64,000 nt of DNA from Rhynchopus sp. YZ270_cl-10 (lineage: Eukaryota; Euglenozoa; Diplonemea; Diplonemida; Diplonemidae): positions 620,001 to 684,000 of the forward strand of contig OZ037894.1 in the NCBI GenBank assembly GCA_964035575.1, written 5' to 3'. Each line of letters opens with the position of its first letter. Within the stretch, counting starts at the first letter, position 1. This document shows, in pieces, positions 1 to 13,196 of this stretch. The notes beneath the pieces are model-generated. The model was given only the letters and a program-made list of their open reading frames with translations, ran no database searches and had not been told where the DNA came from. A program made the translations under genes and the position numbers.

Positions 1-879
<879 letters not shown>

Positions 880-1817
880 AAAAAGAATTTTCATTTTGAC
901 TAAAGAAAGAGAGGGGGAAAACACACAAAAAAAAACAAAAAAAAAAAAACTCACACATTCGTTTACACGCCAATACAGTTATATTTCCATTTCCCCACCC
1001 CTTCTCAGTTAGAAGAAACAAAAAAGAGTTCTTTTTCGGTAGTTTTCCTGAACAAAAATAATATGGAAACATTAAGAAGCAAAAGGGTGAAAACTGAGAG
1101 GTTTTTGCCCTTTGATGTAATGTTTTTCAAAAAAAAAAATGTCCTTTTTTTTTATTGCTGTGATAATGCACGAAAGGCTGATCATCGAGCAACTTATTCC
1201 TTTATTTTAAAGATGTGTGTGTGTGCGAGAGAGACACATTCATCTTACATTTTTTTTTTTTTTTAAAGTTGTGCAAATTTGTTCATAACATATGATATGA
1301 TAAAGGAAGGGGGAAAAAAAAAAGTCAAAATGTACTACTACCCAGACCCGAACTCTTTCCCCACTCCCCAATACAAAAATCTCCTCTCCTATTTTTTTTT
1401 TTCATATTTTGTCTTTTCCCAGTACACCATTTTTATATTTCCCCCCCACGGGAGGGAAAGAAAAAAAAATTTTCTAACGGTCCCCTCCTCTCCTCTCCCG
1501 CAAACAAAACACCAAAAAACCCCTCAAAAAATAACTCTAAAAAAAAGTGACTTTTTTGTTTGAATTCATTTCTAAAAAAAAAATCAACCTTTGTTGACGC
1601 ACATCACGAAAAGAAATGTAAGACTGCTCATGGTAAGGGGGGATTCCACCCCCCTCCGGTACATTGGTTATGCACCAAAGGTACACTGTTCACACGCTTT
1701 TGTATTTTACATCAACCTTTTTTTTCCTCCTCCTCCTCCTCCTCCTCCCCTCAAATTCGACCCTTTTTCTCAGTCATCATCGAGCACTTTGCTTGACAAT
1801 ACACTAAGAGTAATACA
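880..1817. other. Intergenic region with two small hairpin repeats and a trans-splice-like acceptor
   Basis: A/T homopolymer-rich, no gene. It holds one family C hairpin repeat (about 1209-1250, AAGATG...CATCTT stem) and one family E repeat (about 1666-1720, hairpin ACCAAAGGT). The acceptor-like CCCTTTTTCTCAG ends at 1773, 44 bp ahead of the desaturase start codon. Confidence 0.6.
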
Positions 1818-3697
1818 ATGTCCGGTGCGATTGAAAGCCTCACCGGCAAGCTTGCCGTCGTCAGCGGCAAGGGCGTGAACATGATCAGCGAGATGACGGA
1901 CACCTTCAAGGAGCACACCGCCATCCTGCGCCCCTTTGTGGATATGTGCGCAGACTCGCTGTCGGCGTGCTACCCGGACCTCTACGGAGACGACAAGGAC
2001 ATGGAGAAGTTCGACCTGCTCCGCATGCTTGAGAAGGGGGAGGGGCTCGACGAGAACTCCGACCCCGCCCTGATGGAGAGCGTCAGCACGATTGGACAGC
2101 TTGTGGACTACTTCATGCACATGAAGAAGTGCGGGAAGGGAATCGACGAGGCAGACTTCTCTGCGTGCACGGCCGACCAGGCGGGGCTCCTCTCTGCCAT
2201 TGCCATCGCTGCGTCTGCCAGCGACTCTGAGTTCGGAGTCAACGCACAGAACGCGATCCGCGCATCCTTCTACGCCGCAAAGGCAAAGGACTCCTCCGTC
2301 GAGAAGAAGTGGACCGAGAAGGGCATCTCCCTCCCCTCCCTGCGCATGCCGCTTCTTGCAGGCGACAACGTGCAGGACCTCCGTGAGGCATCCGACCTGA
2401 CCTCCTCCGTTGCCGACATCATGTCGAAGGACGCCTGCGCAACCAACTGGGAGAAGGCCTACAGCAACACCAACTCCTCCACCCTCGTCCGTTTCGGAAC
2501 AGACAAGCACGCCAAGGAGGTGCTCATGGAGTCCGTCCGTGCAGCAGGAGGTGTCGTGGAGGAGTGGATGGTCGACGCTGCAGGAGAGGGCGGCTGCCTC
2601 TGGGAGCGTCTCTCCGTGCAGGATGAGGCAAGGCTCGTGAAGGAGCTTCACAAATACCCGTGTGGTGTGTTCGTGCAGAAGGACTTCATGAAGAAGTACA
2701 CATGCCCCGGAAACCTGCTGAAGGAGATGCAGGCTGTCGAGGCGAACCGCCAGGCAAACAGACCCGGCTGGCAGTGGGCCGACGTGAACTGGTCGATGGT
2801 GGTGTTCTTCTCCGTGATGCACTGCCTCGCCCTGTACGCGCTCCCCGCCTCGTGGGACCACCCCCTCTTCAACACCCTCTGGATTGAGGCCATCGTCTTC
2901 TACACGCTGACCGGAGGGCTTGGGATTACAGCAGGCGCACACCGTCTGTGGTCGCACCGCTCCTACAAGGCGCATCTCCCGGCACGTCTGGTCATGATGG
3001 TGTTCAACAGCTGTGCGAACCAGGGCAGCATCTACCACTGGTCGAGAGACCACCGTGTCCACCACAACAAGTCTGACACTGAGGCGGACCCGCACGACAT
3101 CACCAGAGGATTCTTCTACTCGCACATGGGATGGCTGCTGCTGAAGAAGAGGCAGGCCGTGAAGGACGCAGGCAAGAAGATCAACTGTGACGACCTCCTC
3201 GCCGACCCGCTTGTCTGGATCCAGCACGTCTGCGACCCTGTCTGGAACCAGGTCTTCTGCTTCGTCCTCCCCTCCCTCTACGCCTGGTGGCGCTACGACG
3301 AGGCCCTCCTCGGATTCCTCGTCCTCGGAGCTGCCCGTTGGCTCATCACCCTCCACGCCACCTGGACCGTCAACTCTGTTGCGCACACCTTCGGGACCCG
3401 CCCGTTCGAGCCCAACATGTACCCCTCCGAGTCATGGTTCACCACCGTCGTTGCCGTCGGTGAGGGCTACCACAACTGGTATGTTAGGTTTTTCCCCTCC
3501 TTCTTTTTCTTCAAAAAATTCCATAAAAAAAACACCCCATTCACAGGCACCACACCTACCCGTACGACTACTCTGCGTCCGAGCTTGGATGCTTCAACTG
3601 CTACAACCCGACCACTCTCTGGATTGACTTCCTTGTGTTGATTGGCCAGGCGTACGGCGTCAGACGTGCAGTGCACACCAAGCCCAAGCTTGCCTAG
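1818..3697 (+). CDS. Membrane fatty acyl-CoA desaturase (delta-9 type) with long N-terminal extension
   Basis: Exons 1818-3478 and 3547-3697, with a GTATGT-AG intron of 68 bp; 603 residues. The C-terminal half is a membrane acyl-lipid desaturase. Its three histidine boxes are HRLWSH (about residue 375), HRVHH (412) and HNWHH (552), the last rebuilt exactly across the splice junction. Hydrophobic segments flank the boxes. The family inserts a cis double bond into acyl-CoA in the ER with a di-iron centre, oxygen and electrons from cytochrome b5. The first 310 residues are soluble, acidic and lysine-rich, and match no domain I recognise. No C-terminal cytochrome b5 domain (HPGG) is visible. The start is the first ATG after the acceptor at 1773. 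The desaturase call is firm; regiospecificity is inferred from similarity to the delta-9 (stearoyl-CoA) group. Confidence 0.93.
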
Positions 3698-4692
3698 GCT
3701 TCTTTTTCTTCCAGGGATGAATTGCAAAAAAAAGCAGTCACTAACTATCCCTTAAGCGCGACACCGTCTACCCCTGTGTGTTCTTTCCCCCCTGGGCCAA
3801 GAGGTCGAGAATGAAAAGACAACCCGTAAAGAGCAAGGAATGGGTGCTGCGAAAAAGACTCGGCGTCCTCCCCCCCCTCCCCCCCTTAACAGCTTTCCTT
3901 TTGATGCGTCTGACACAGAAAAAAGAGACCATGATTTTCTTTCTTTCTGTCCCCGCGTGTTGATGAAAGGAAACGGGGGGATTGTTGGGTGGGAACTGGG
4001 GGTATTTTCTTTTCTTTTCTTTTTTTGCATGATCGGAGTGTGGGGGTTTTCCGGTGGTTTTGATCGACCGAGATCCACACCAGGGCTTCATGTGCTTTTT
4101 CGCATCCCAGCACCCTTCCCGAATGTTTATCAAAATAATAAACTGCTTTTTTCACTTAGACGCCGGTTTTTTCTTTCTTATTCTCTTCGGTTCAACCCCT
4201 TTTTTTTTGCCTTGAACGGTCATAAAAACGTAGTATCGGAGGTGAAGGAATATGTTAGGGAGAGCGGAGTCGTGCAAACAATATTTTTTTTTGAGAAAAA
4301 TTAGCAAAAATAATAATAAAAAAATACGAAAACAAAGAAAAAAAGACATTTGTTTGTTGGGATGTTTCCCTCAGGCACCAACTCGTTTCCATCATTTTAT
4401 TTAAAAGGCGTTTCTTTTATGTGTTTTTTTTCAAATTTTGGTATTTTGTTGGAAAAAAAAAACAAATAACGTAATGAGGATGTTACTGGACATCAAAAAA
4501 ACAAAAAAAAAAAAAAAAGGAAATAGCGGTGACAATCAGATCCCAGTCTTTGACCTGACGCGTGATATTGTCCCTCAAAATGATCAGTTTTTTTTTTTTT
4601 CTCTCTCTTTTCCCCCCCGAGGTTTCTCTCGACAAACACCCTCAAAGAGAGACGGACTCTTTTTGTCTTTTTTTTTTTTTTTTTATTCCCCT

Positions 4693-5758
4693 GGGAAATA
4701 AAGTATACGAAGGATTTGGCACTTTTAGCGGGATTCTTTTTAATGATAATTTCACGCACTTTTTTTATCGCAAATTAAAAACCCGCTCATTGAACTTTAT
4801 TTCACGCGTTTTTCACTTTTTTTCACTGCAATTCCTTCAGAGCGGGATTTTATTTTTGTTTTTTTCACGCTAAAACAGGGGTTTTATTTGGCGATAACTT
4901 CACGCTAAATTTTGGTACATCCTGCACTACCACCCGCCTAAAAATTGAAAATTTCGAATTTTTTTTTGCCCTTTTCCCATTTTTTCTGACACATGCAACA
5001 TGCCGAAGGATGTAAGACGCAAACGGTCCTCCGACAGGAGATGGACAAGCACTACAGTAAGGACTAGCATTGTCGACACCGTACGTCCGTGAATGGGACC
5101 GCTTTTTAAGGAATTCATTGGCAAGACTGACGGTAAGCCCACAGAAGCCGACTTCGTTTCTTACATAGTGTATCTCCGTGACGATCTCACTATCAAGACG
5201 AAGGACACACCACCCCCTTTACTTCATTGTGAGGAAGGTGGTGGCTGGCATGATATTCTGTGATGGGCGGGGATCTTCTGAATGTGTCTCGCTCTTGCAC
5301 GACAGCCATTTCCCGACCTCCCGCACCCGAGGGGACACTGAGGTGGCGAGAGGTCGGGATGTAGCTTTGTGTACCGTTGAGGCAGCTTTCCAAACCCGAC
5401 CACACGCTACGCTACGCGCTATGCGTACACGTGGTGTGGGCTTTTTAGGCTACATACTGTACGCGCTACGCGCAAAATGCCGTTGTTGTGTGTGTAAAAA
5501 CGTGGGTTGCGTGGTACTGCATGGGGTCACACGTGCACCACCCTGTGGCTCACACATGGTTCTGCCACCCCGAAAATGCGTATCCCACCCCACATACCAG
5601 GGTATGGGCCTAGTTCACCAGTTTTTTGCAGGTTCCCAGCGAGCAAAAGCTAGCGGGGGGGTAATGAGAGCTACCTGGAGGGACACATACTCGTTAGTTA
5701 TTGCACAATAAATGAGTCCCGCTAAAAGTGCCAAATCCTTTCGTATACTTTATTTCCC
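4693..5758. mobile_element. Inverted-repeat transposon remnant, about 1.07 kb
   Basis: The left terminus 4693-4733 (GGGAAATAAAGTATACGAAG onward) is repeated in inverse at 5717-5758 with a single extra base, giving arms of about 41 bp. Just inside, shorter motifs built on TTTTAGCGGG and TTCACGC recur. The interior has a better base composition than its surroundings. It includes an ORF at 5093-5263 (56 codons, starting MGPLFKEFIGKTDGKPTEAD), which faintly resembles the N-terminal core-binding region of tyrosine recombinases. I could not identify a target duplication. The TIR structure is clear; the coding identity is speculative. Confidence 0.7.
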
Positions 5759-5774
5759 GTGAAATAAAATTACG

Positions 5775-5942
5775 TATTCACCTCCTTTTAGCGGATTATT
5801 TTGCGATACTTCACTTATTTTTTTCCCAGGCTCGTGCACTCAATTTGCCTCGCTTCGCTCGGCAAATTAAGTAGCCCTCGCCTGGGAAAAAAATGCGTGA
5901 AGTTATCGCAAAATAAAACCCCGCTAAAAGGAGGTGAATAAA
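5775..5942. repeat. 168-bp imperfect palindrome
   Basis: The left arm TATTCACCTCCTTTTAGCGG onward is matched by the right arm ending CCGCTAAAAGGAGGTGAATA. The arms are about 58 bp each with a few mismatches. The spacer contains a second small hairpin, AATTTGCC with GGCAAATT. The arm sequence shares TTTTAGCGG with the element immediately to the left, so this may be a folded-back end of a related element. Confidence 0.85.
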
Positions 5943-8900
5943 TAGTTTTTTTTTTTTGGTTTCACCCTTCTCCCTTCCAGGAGAGCTCCCTTCCCTTCTC
6001 CCCCCCAACATTAGTGCTCGCAGCGTTTCGGATGGGGGGGGGGGGGGGGGGCTTTTTTTAAAAAAAATATTTTGTGGAGTGTCAGTGCCTGCGTCCCAGA
6101 GGCGTTTTGCACTATCAATTTCACTTTTTATTCAGTTTTTTTTGCACTCTACCCTGTGTTGGTTTCCACATTTTCTTTTTTATGTGTCAACTTCAACAGG
6201 GGATCGTGGGGGGATTTATGTGCAAAAAAAGAAGAAGAAAAAGAACCTCACCCCCACCCTCCGTTTCTCTGACTTGTACCTGCCAATTTCAGTTTGAATC
6301 TTCGTTCTTGTAACAATTTCTGTTCTTTTTTTGTTGTGATTTGTCAGTGTGTCTCAAACTAGACCTCTCAGTCTGGAGAAGTTACACATACGTGCTGCAT
6401 CACTTTGTTACTTTTAAGCTGTGTTTGTGCGGCCCAACTTTTTATACAGTCTTTTTACAACATTATTTTTCTTTTTTCATTCGAAAAAAAAAAAGAAGCT
6501 AACGCCGATTCCCTGTCAGCCAAGCTGCAGAAGAAAAAAAAAATATAACGACAACTTTTTTTTCTCCTGCATTTTGTGTAAAGGAGCTAATGGGCTTAGC
6601 TTTCTCCCCCCCTATTGTTCATATCCTAATTACGTGGCATGACCCCTTTTGAACACATTTTTTTTTTTACCTTTTGCATTTTGTATATTTTTTAACTACC
6701 CAAGGTCATCTTTTTCCACTTTGCCTTTTGTGGAAATAATGGCCAACGTATTTTTTTTAAAAAACGTGTGCCGTCAAAAAAGAAAAAACAAAAAAAATAG
6801 CAAACAAAAAGAAAAAGAAATGATATTTCTCTTTTTTTTATTGCTGTTTTTTTTTTCCCCAACTTTTTTTGGCAAAATGTGTGTTCAGAAAACCTCCTTT
6901 TTGGGGGGTTTCAAAGATTGTGTTGTTTTGTGGTGGCTTTCTTAGGTTCATCTTACCAACCGTTTTCTCTCTTTTTTTTTTTTTTTGTTGTTTTTTTGTC
7001 TCTGTCATGTGGTGTAGTTTATTTTTTTTTTCTTATTTTGTTTCTAGTTCGTGTTTCGTTGCGTTGCTTGGGATGGGTGGAGATTGTGCAGTTCTCCTCT
7101 CGATGCCTTATCATGTCCTTACGGAGCAAATCGCTTCTGTTTTGTGCCATCCTCAATAGGTCAGAGTTTCTCTCTTCTGAGCAACTCTGAGTAAGCCAAA
7201 AACGCTCCCACAATTAAAAAATAAGCAAAAAAAAAGATGAGAAAAAAAATGCTCAATCTTGCCTCCTGTTAGTTGAACAACGCAAACAAAAAAAGAAAAT
7301 TAAAAAAATAATCTGGGCAGAGCAAAATAGCCAAAGACTGTACCCAAAAAACAAAAATTCTTTTTTTTTTTTTTTTCAAAAAAAAAAAATAAAGACCGGT
7401 TTTTATTTTTCGTGCGGACGAGTGCATCAAATTTATTTTCGTGATTTCGTTTCAAAATAGTAGCAAAAAAAAAAAGTATTTCACAATTGTTACCCAAAAA
7501 TCCCCCGGTGAAACCAAACAAAACTATCGTGTCCCCATCCTCTTCGGTTCATTTTTTTTTTTAAACTCTCACCTCTGTTTTTTTGCTATCCCTCATTTCC
7601 CATTTTTTTTACTCTTTTCCCTTTTCCCTTTCTCTGTCCATTTCCACTCCCTATTTTTTTTTTTTTTTTTTTATATCTTGGCTTTTTTTGTCTTTTCGTT
7701 GTCTTTTTTTTTTTTCTCCAATAAAAAAAAGTTTTTGACACGGATACCTCAGAGAGGGCCCCATCTGGGAGATCTGGGAGTATTATCCGTGCTTTGGAAA
7801 TGAAGAATAAATACGTCACATACCCGAGTCCACTTGCGAATGAGGACGAGGGGAGGAACCCATTGCTTTAAGATTTACTATTTCAATTGCTTTTTTTTAA
7901 AATGGTTTTTATTTTCTTTTGTTTTCTTAAGTTTACTTGAATGAATGTAGATGCTTTGGCAAAAACGAAGTTCAAGTTATTATTATCTTTTTTTTAAAAA
8001 TTAGTTCGATAACGTGTGCCCTTGAGGGTCAAGCGTCATCTCATTTTATTTGTTTTTTTACCCCCCAAAATTGCGGATCTTTGAAAATGAATCAGTTTCT
8101 GTTTTTTTTGTGGAGATGAGGAAATCTGATGGGTTTCGAAACAAAAATAAACAGAAAATTCCGCATGTGTCATTAGATTCTTTCTTCTTTTTTTATAGTT
8201 TCTAATACGAGGAAACCTTTACACTTTATGTCGAGGTTTTATAAACGTATGATGTGTCAAAAAATATTTTTTTTTCGGTTTTTTTTAAGTTCAGTCTTCG
8301 CATACTCCGTTGTTAAATATATAAAAAAATAATCCATATTTTTCGCGTACCGTTTCCGTGACTGTATTTTACTTCCTTTTTTTAAAAGCAAGATGCTGAG
8401 ATGTTGGTGGCGAGAAGACGAATCAACCAATCGACTCATCTTTGCAACAAAAAAAAAAAAGGGTTTTTTCTTTATTTTCCTTTCTTTGTTTTTCCGGGGG
8501 TATGTGTGTGCAATCCATTTAGGAACGCAGCAAAAAGTCTCCCCCTTTCTTTTCTCCCCACACAGAAAAAAAAAAAAAAAAAAAAAAAAGCGACAGACAA
8601 AGAACCCCCTGCAAATCTCAAGAGACCGCGCCCCTTTTTTTCCTCTCCCGTCACCTCCTCCTCCTCCTCCCCCTCCTCTTTCTTCCACACCCAGCTGTTA
8701 CTGCTATATTTTTGTGACTTAAGGTTCGACTTAAATCATAAATTCCACTTCGAGCACGGTGTCTTAATTGCACGCCACATGGTGAGAACATTGAGCAGAA
8801 AGGTGAACATCCTTTCAGTACGAGGAGCTTCGTTACCGTCTCCTTCTCCTTTTAAATTAAATCTACCATGCTTCACTTCAATTATTCACATCGACTCCCC

Positions 8901-8951
8901 TGTTAAAACCTATCAAAGGAAAAAAAAAAAAAAAACACAACACACAAAAAT

Positions 8952-10155
8952 ATGGGTGTCCGCAAAGCCCCCGCCAAAAAGGATGTGGTTCACGTCAAAG
9001 TGAAGGACACACCCAAGACCGATGTCATCCGGTCGAAGGAGACCACGCCGTCGACGCTTTCTTTGAGCGCTGCTGCGGTGGCGCGTAAGAAGAAGGACAG
9101 TGCAAGCAGTGCGTTCAAGTACTCTCATGCAGAGCTGGTGGCTATGTACACAGAGGATGCATGTGCACCGCAGGTGGCAGGGATTCCACAGGAGGTGCGT
9201 AGAAAGGTTGCAAACAGCTTCACCACGCTGACCTGGCAACCCATTAACGACACCAAACGCCCGGTTCACACTGTTGCAAAGCAGGATGACACACAGCACA
9301 CACCTGCTCCAAAGGAATCGCAACGTGGTGAAGGCAAACCCAAGCTGATGCCGTCCCCCACCCCCAAGGCCGGATACACCACACCCACAGAGACCTCGCT
9401 TGCAAGGTGTGCGGAGGACGACTACATGCTGGAGGAGATCTACCGGGATGTGGTGATGAGCGAGGAGAAGAAGAAGGGGTCTGCTTCGCCGAAGCCGCCG
9501 CCGCCGCCGTTGGAGGAGATCTTCGATGAGGACGACGATGGTGATCTGTGTGCAGCGGATGTGTCCAGCATCATGGCCACGCCTGTCAAGGAGGTGCTGC
9601 CCAACCCGCCGGAGCTTCTCCCCGCAGGCAGCGTGCCGGAGATGACGCCGGTGGTGCGGCCGTCGCCTCCGCTGTCGCACTGCACCCCCGCACAGCAGAG
9701 GGGTGCCATGACACCGCAGGTGTCGCCTGCTCCGATGAGTGCTTCACGCAGTGTGCATTCCGCTGCGACGCCTGCCAAGGCCACACCTTCGCCGGCCTCT
9801 GCAGCCATGTTGGCGGCGCATGTTGCGCAGCAGCAGCGTGCGGCGTCTGTTGGTGGGTACAGTGCAAATGTGGTGGGTGGTGGTGGTGGTGGTGGGCGTG
9901 CAAGTGCTATGACCCCCCCAGGCGTCTCCCTCCCCCAACGTGGTCCCTCCGTCTCCCCCCTCCCCATGTCAGCGCACATCGGTGTAGGTGCCTCCCCAAA
10001 GCCTACCCCAGCAGCAACGATCGCAGCGAGGCAGATGATGTACCAAGGGTATGGGGGAGGGAAAAAGTGAGAGAGTTTTTATTATTATGATGATCCTCAT
10101 TTTCGGCAGATTTTTTTCATGTTTTCACTTTACGACTCCCCGCCCTCCACCACAG

Positions 10156-10194
<39 letters not shown>

Positions 10195-10808
10195 GCAGCA
10201 ACAGTCGCACCTGACGCAGCTTCTTCCCCCAGCGATGGTGTCCCCACAGATGGGGCAGCTGCGTGACAGGCACCAGGCACTGCTGCACCTCCAGCAGCTC
10301 AAGCACCACCAGGTATGCACGTTGTCCCGTCCATCTGGGGCAGTGCTTCTCCACGTAGGGGAGGATTTTCCTCACGGTCTTTTTATCTCACAAAATTGAC
10401 CCGCCTCTCCACTCTGTGGCTGGCAAGGAGAGCCCTTGTGGCTAGTATTATTTTTTGCACTTTCAACTTCTCTTTTTTGAAAACCTTTTCCTTAAATGCG
10501 ATACAACCATTTCCCCCATCACCAACAGATGCAGCTCCTGCAAGGACAGTCCGAGTTGAGAAGGTGCATGTTGCAGCAGAGCCAGAACCCGGTATGAAAC
10601 TCGCAATTTTTTTTCTTTTTTTAGAAAAATTGTTGGAATAGTGCAGTTGCCACATGTGCAAGCTCCACTGTTTTTTTGAGTGTGAACCACTGCGCTCAAA
10701 TCTTCCCAACGTTTTCATGTATGTTCTCTGTCCATATTTCCCCCTTTCCCACAGATGTCGTCGTACCACCCTGGCTACAACTACGGAAGAATGTCGATGG
10801 TCCCGTAA
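8952..10808 (+). CDS. Q-rich low-complexity protein with putative eIF4E-binding motif
   Basis: Exons 8952-10048, 10156-10312, 10529-10591 and 10755-10808. Donors are GTATGG, GTATGC and GTATGA and all phases fit; 456 residues. The N-terminus is basic. Around residue 56 it carries YSHAELV, which satisfies the YxxxxL-hydrophobic motif used by eIF4G, 4E-BPs and 4E-T to bind eIF4E. A Pro/Ser-rich acidic middle follows, with DDYMLEEIYRDV, a PPPPPLEEIFDEDDDGD patch and repeated Met/Thr-Pro motifs. Exon 2 opens with a run of about 15 Gln, then a hydrophobic stretch (SHLTQLLPPAM). The overall make-up, disordered with one linear motif and a Q-rich tail, resembles translational repressors and P-body scaffolds. 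Function is an inference; no globular domain is visible. The splice model is well supported by frame continuity and the Q-rich continuation. Confidence 0.8.
10049..10754. other. Introns of the Q-rich gene carrying repeat fragments
   Basis: The introns are 10049-10155, 10313-10528 and 10592-10754. The second contains the tail of a family B repeat (about 10453-10478, GCACTTTCAACTTCTC). The third contains a family D copy in antisense orientation (about 10624-10671). The antisense copy is one of the few repeats here not aligned with the genes. Confidence 0.6.
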
Positions 10809-13163
10809 GCCCTGCAGTTTTAAACCCAGGAAGAAAAACGAAAACTGTTCGAGAACCAGTTTTTTTTTTCTTTCTTCCCTCTGAAAAAGTGTTAAAGATG
10901 CACCCTAAAAAAAAAAAATTGAGAGTGTTTTTTTTTTTTTTCTCTGGATAGCGTACGCTACGCTGAACAGATCAAAAAAAGAAGAAACGAGATTTGTGGC
11001 CAACCTGCAAACTTATAGAGCGGGGGGTTAAAGTGTAAACGCCAAGCTTTTTTCTTTTCTTTTGTTTTCCCCCTCAGAACAAATGGGATCAAGGGCTAAT
11101 TGCAAGGGAGAAGGGGGTGAAACAAACCTTTATAAGTGACCAAGCACTTCGAGGTTAAGGGTCATCACAAAACCTTTTTTCCTCTTTTTTGGTCGTGCAA
11201 GCATTCAGTCAGATTGTATTTCAAGTAAAATTCATTTTTTATGTAACGACTGATCAAGCGGGACTAATCACAGAGAAGCTTGGGTTCTTATAAACTCTAT
11301 TCCTTTCTTTTCGTTGTCTCACTGGCAACACCGGTATGCGGGGGGGGCGGTGCGCTTGGGGGATCTTTTCTCCTACACCCGACCCCCCACACTGTTCACA
11401 CCCTTCTACCCTTGCCTATTGACCTGGATGCCTTCCCCTCAGTCCATTTTTTTTTTTGACGTGTAGATTTGCAGGCATCTTATTGTCTCCAAAAAACGAT
11501 ATTTTTTTTTTGTGCACGTAACCCCCCCGAGTAGATTTTTTTTTTTGCCTTTTTTCCGCCCCTATTGTGTCTTACAACCCCCTTTCCCCATATCCACCGT
11601 TTCCATACCACGCAAATTTAAGAAAAAAAATAAAGGACAAAAGACGGCCACAGACCCCAGATATAATCGGTGACCCAGTTTGCAATGTGACCTAACTGTG
11701 CAAAGGTATAACCGACTTTTTTGGTGTGGAAATTCAATATTTTGTGCACCCCACGCGCCACCACACCAGACCCAGACCCCCATACCCCCATTATTCTGTA
11801 CTGTGGAATTCGCCAAATAACTGATATTAAACCCCGTTATGTGGACCCCCCCACCCCATCACCCCTTTTTAACTGTTACTCTGTGATCCACCTTTGAAGA
11901 AGAGAAAAAATTGATATTTTTCAGGTGGGCAAAAGTAGTTTTCCAATGTGTGTGTGTGATAAAAATCTCCTGCTGTTTTTTTTGGTTGTTTCTAAACAAC
12001 CGTTTTGTGATATTGGCAACAGAAAATGGGTTTCATCCCGAGCCGTTAACGCGTCTTGCTTTCACATGACAGTGACTAAAACAAGAATGTGTAGTTTGGT
12101 GACAACTGCTGAGGGTCCAATGTGAGTTTTGTGCGGTACAGCCGGTCATGTACCAAAAGGTACACTGTCATGAGAGGGCTTTTTGTATTTCAAGTCAACT
12201 TTCGTTTTTTTTGGACTGTACAAAATGCACCATCATTCGCAAAAAAAAAAAAGCAAACGAATTTAATTCGCTTTCAAAACCACGCCCTTGGAGTAGATTT
12301 TGAGGGTGGGGGAAAAACCCGTCTTTTTTCCTTTTTTGGGGGGAACCAGTGCCTGCGTCCGCCGATGAACGCTGAGGCGTTTGCACTTTCAACTTCTCTT
12401 TTCCCCCCATGCAAACTGTTGTCAGTGTGACAACAGCAATAAAAAAAACAGTGGAGACTGCTTTGCGTGGGCAGCACACAAAATCTAGCAGATGATCAAA
12501 CAAAAAAGGAAATATAATGTTCAAACACATTGCCCGCCTCAAGTCTCCAGATAAAAAAAGAGGGCGGTGTTTAGGTGTTTAATGCACAGTGCCTGCGCAC
12601 CACCCCCTGAGGGTCATGCACGTTATCAGCTTCACCTCTTTTTATTATCCCTTTTTGCAACAACTCGAGATATCCAACCCCCACAGCCAACGATTTTTAT
12701 TTTTTTGTGATATGACCTGACCAAGCACTGCCGGGCTTAGGCCCACACAAGCAAAAGACTGGGGCGGGTACAATCTGGACTGTGCGGACTACGACAATCC
12801 GGACTACGCGACAACGTGGATTATTAATCACCACACTGTTGTGTCCACATTTTTAGGGTCCACATTGCCGTTTCCCCCCACCCACCCCTTTTATAGTGCC
12901 TGCGCCCGCCGGTGTACGGTAAGGCATTTGCACACTTTCCAGCTCTTTCCCTCCCCCCTTTTTTTTCTTTTTTCGCTCTCTCTCGAGTATTTCAAAACAC
13001 CCCCCCCCCCCCCCCCCCCGCCCCGAATCAATTGTATCTTCTGCCTCGTCACGGGGGGCATCCCCTCCCCTCCCCTCCCTCCCACGTGAGGCCCATTTAT
13101 CCCCACCACTCCCTTCCATTTTCTAAGGTGACTAATGCATGATCATCTTACAAACCTTTCTTT

Positions 13164-13196
<33 letters not shown>

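Larger units (their letters stand above)
3698..8951. other. 5.2-kb gene-poor intergenic region
   Basis: Dominated by poly-A and poly-T runs. Apart from the inverted-repeat element at 4693-5758 and the palindrome at 5775-5942, both listed separately, it holds a family B repeat at about 6083-6130 (AGTGCCTGCGTCCCAGAG followed by a GCACT stem closure). I see no convincing host gene. The remaining open frames are homopolymer-driven. Confidence 0.6.

Noticed and set aside
1770..3386. 538-codon minus-strand ORF opposite the desaturase
   Set aside because: A shadow of a GC-rich codon-biased gene; the + strand has all histidine boxes and a validated splice junction.
5178..5711. 177-codon + ORF inside the inverted-repeat element
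   Set aside because: Composition is Arg/Cys/Val-scattered with no motif; the shorter frame at 5093-5263 looks more protein-like. Neither is firm.
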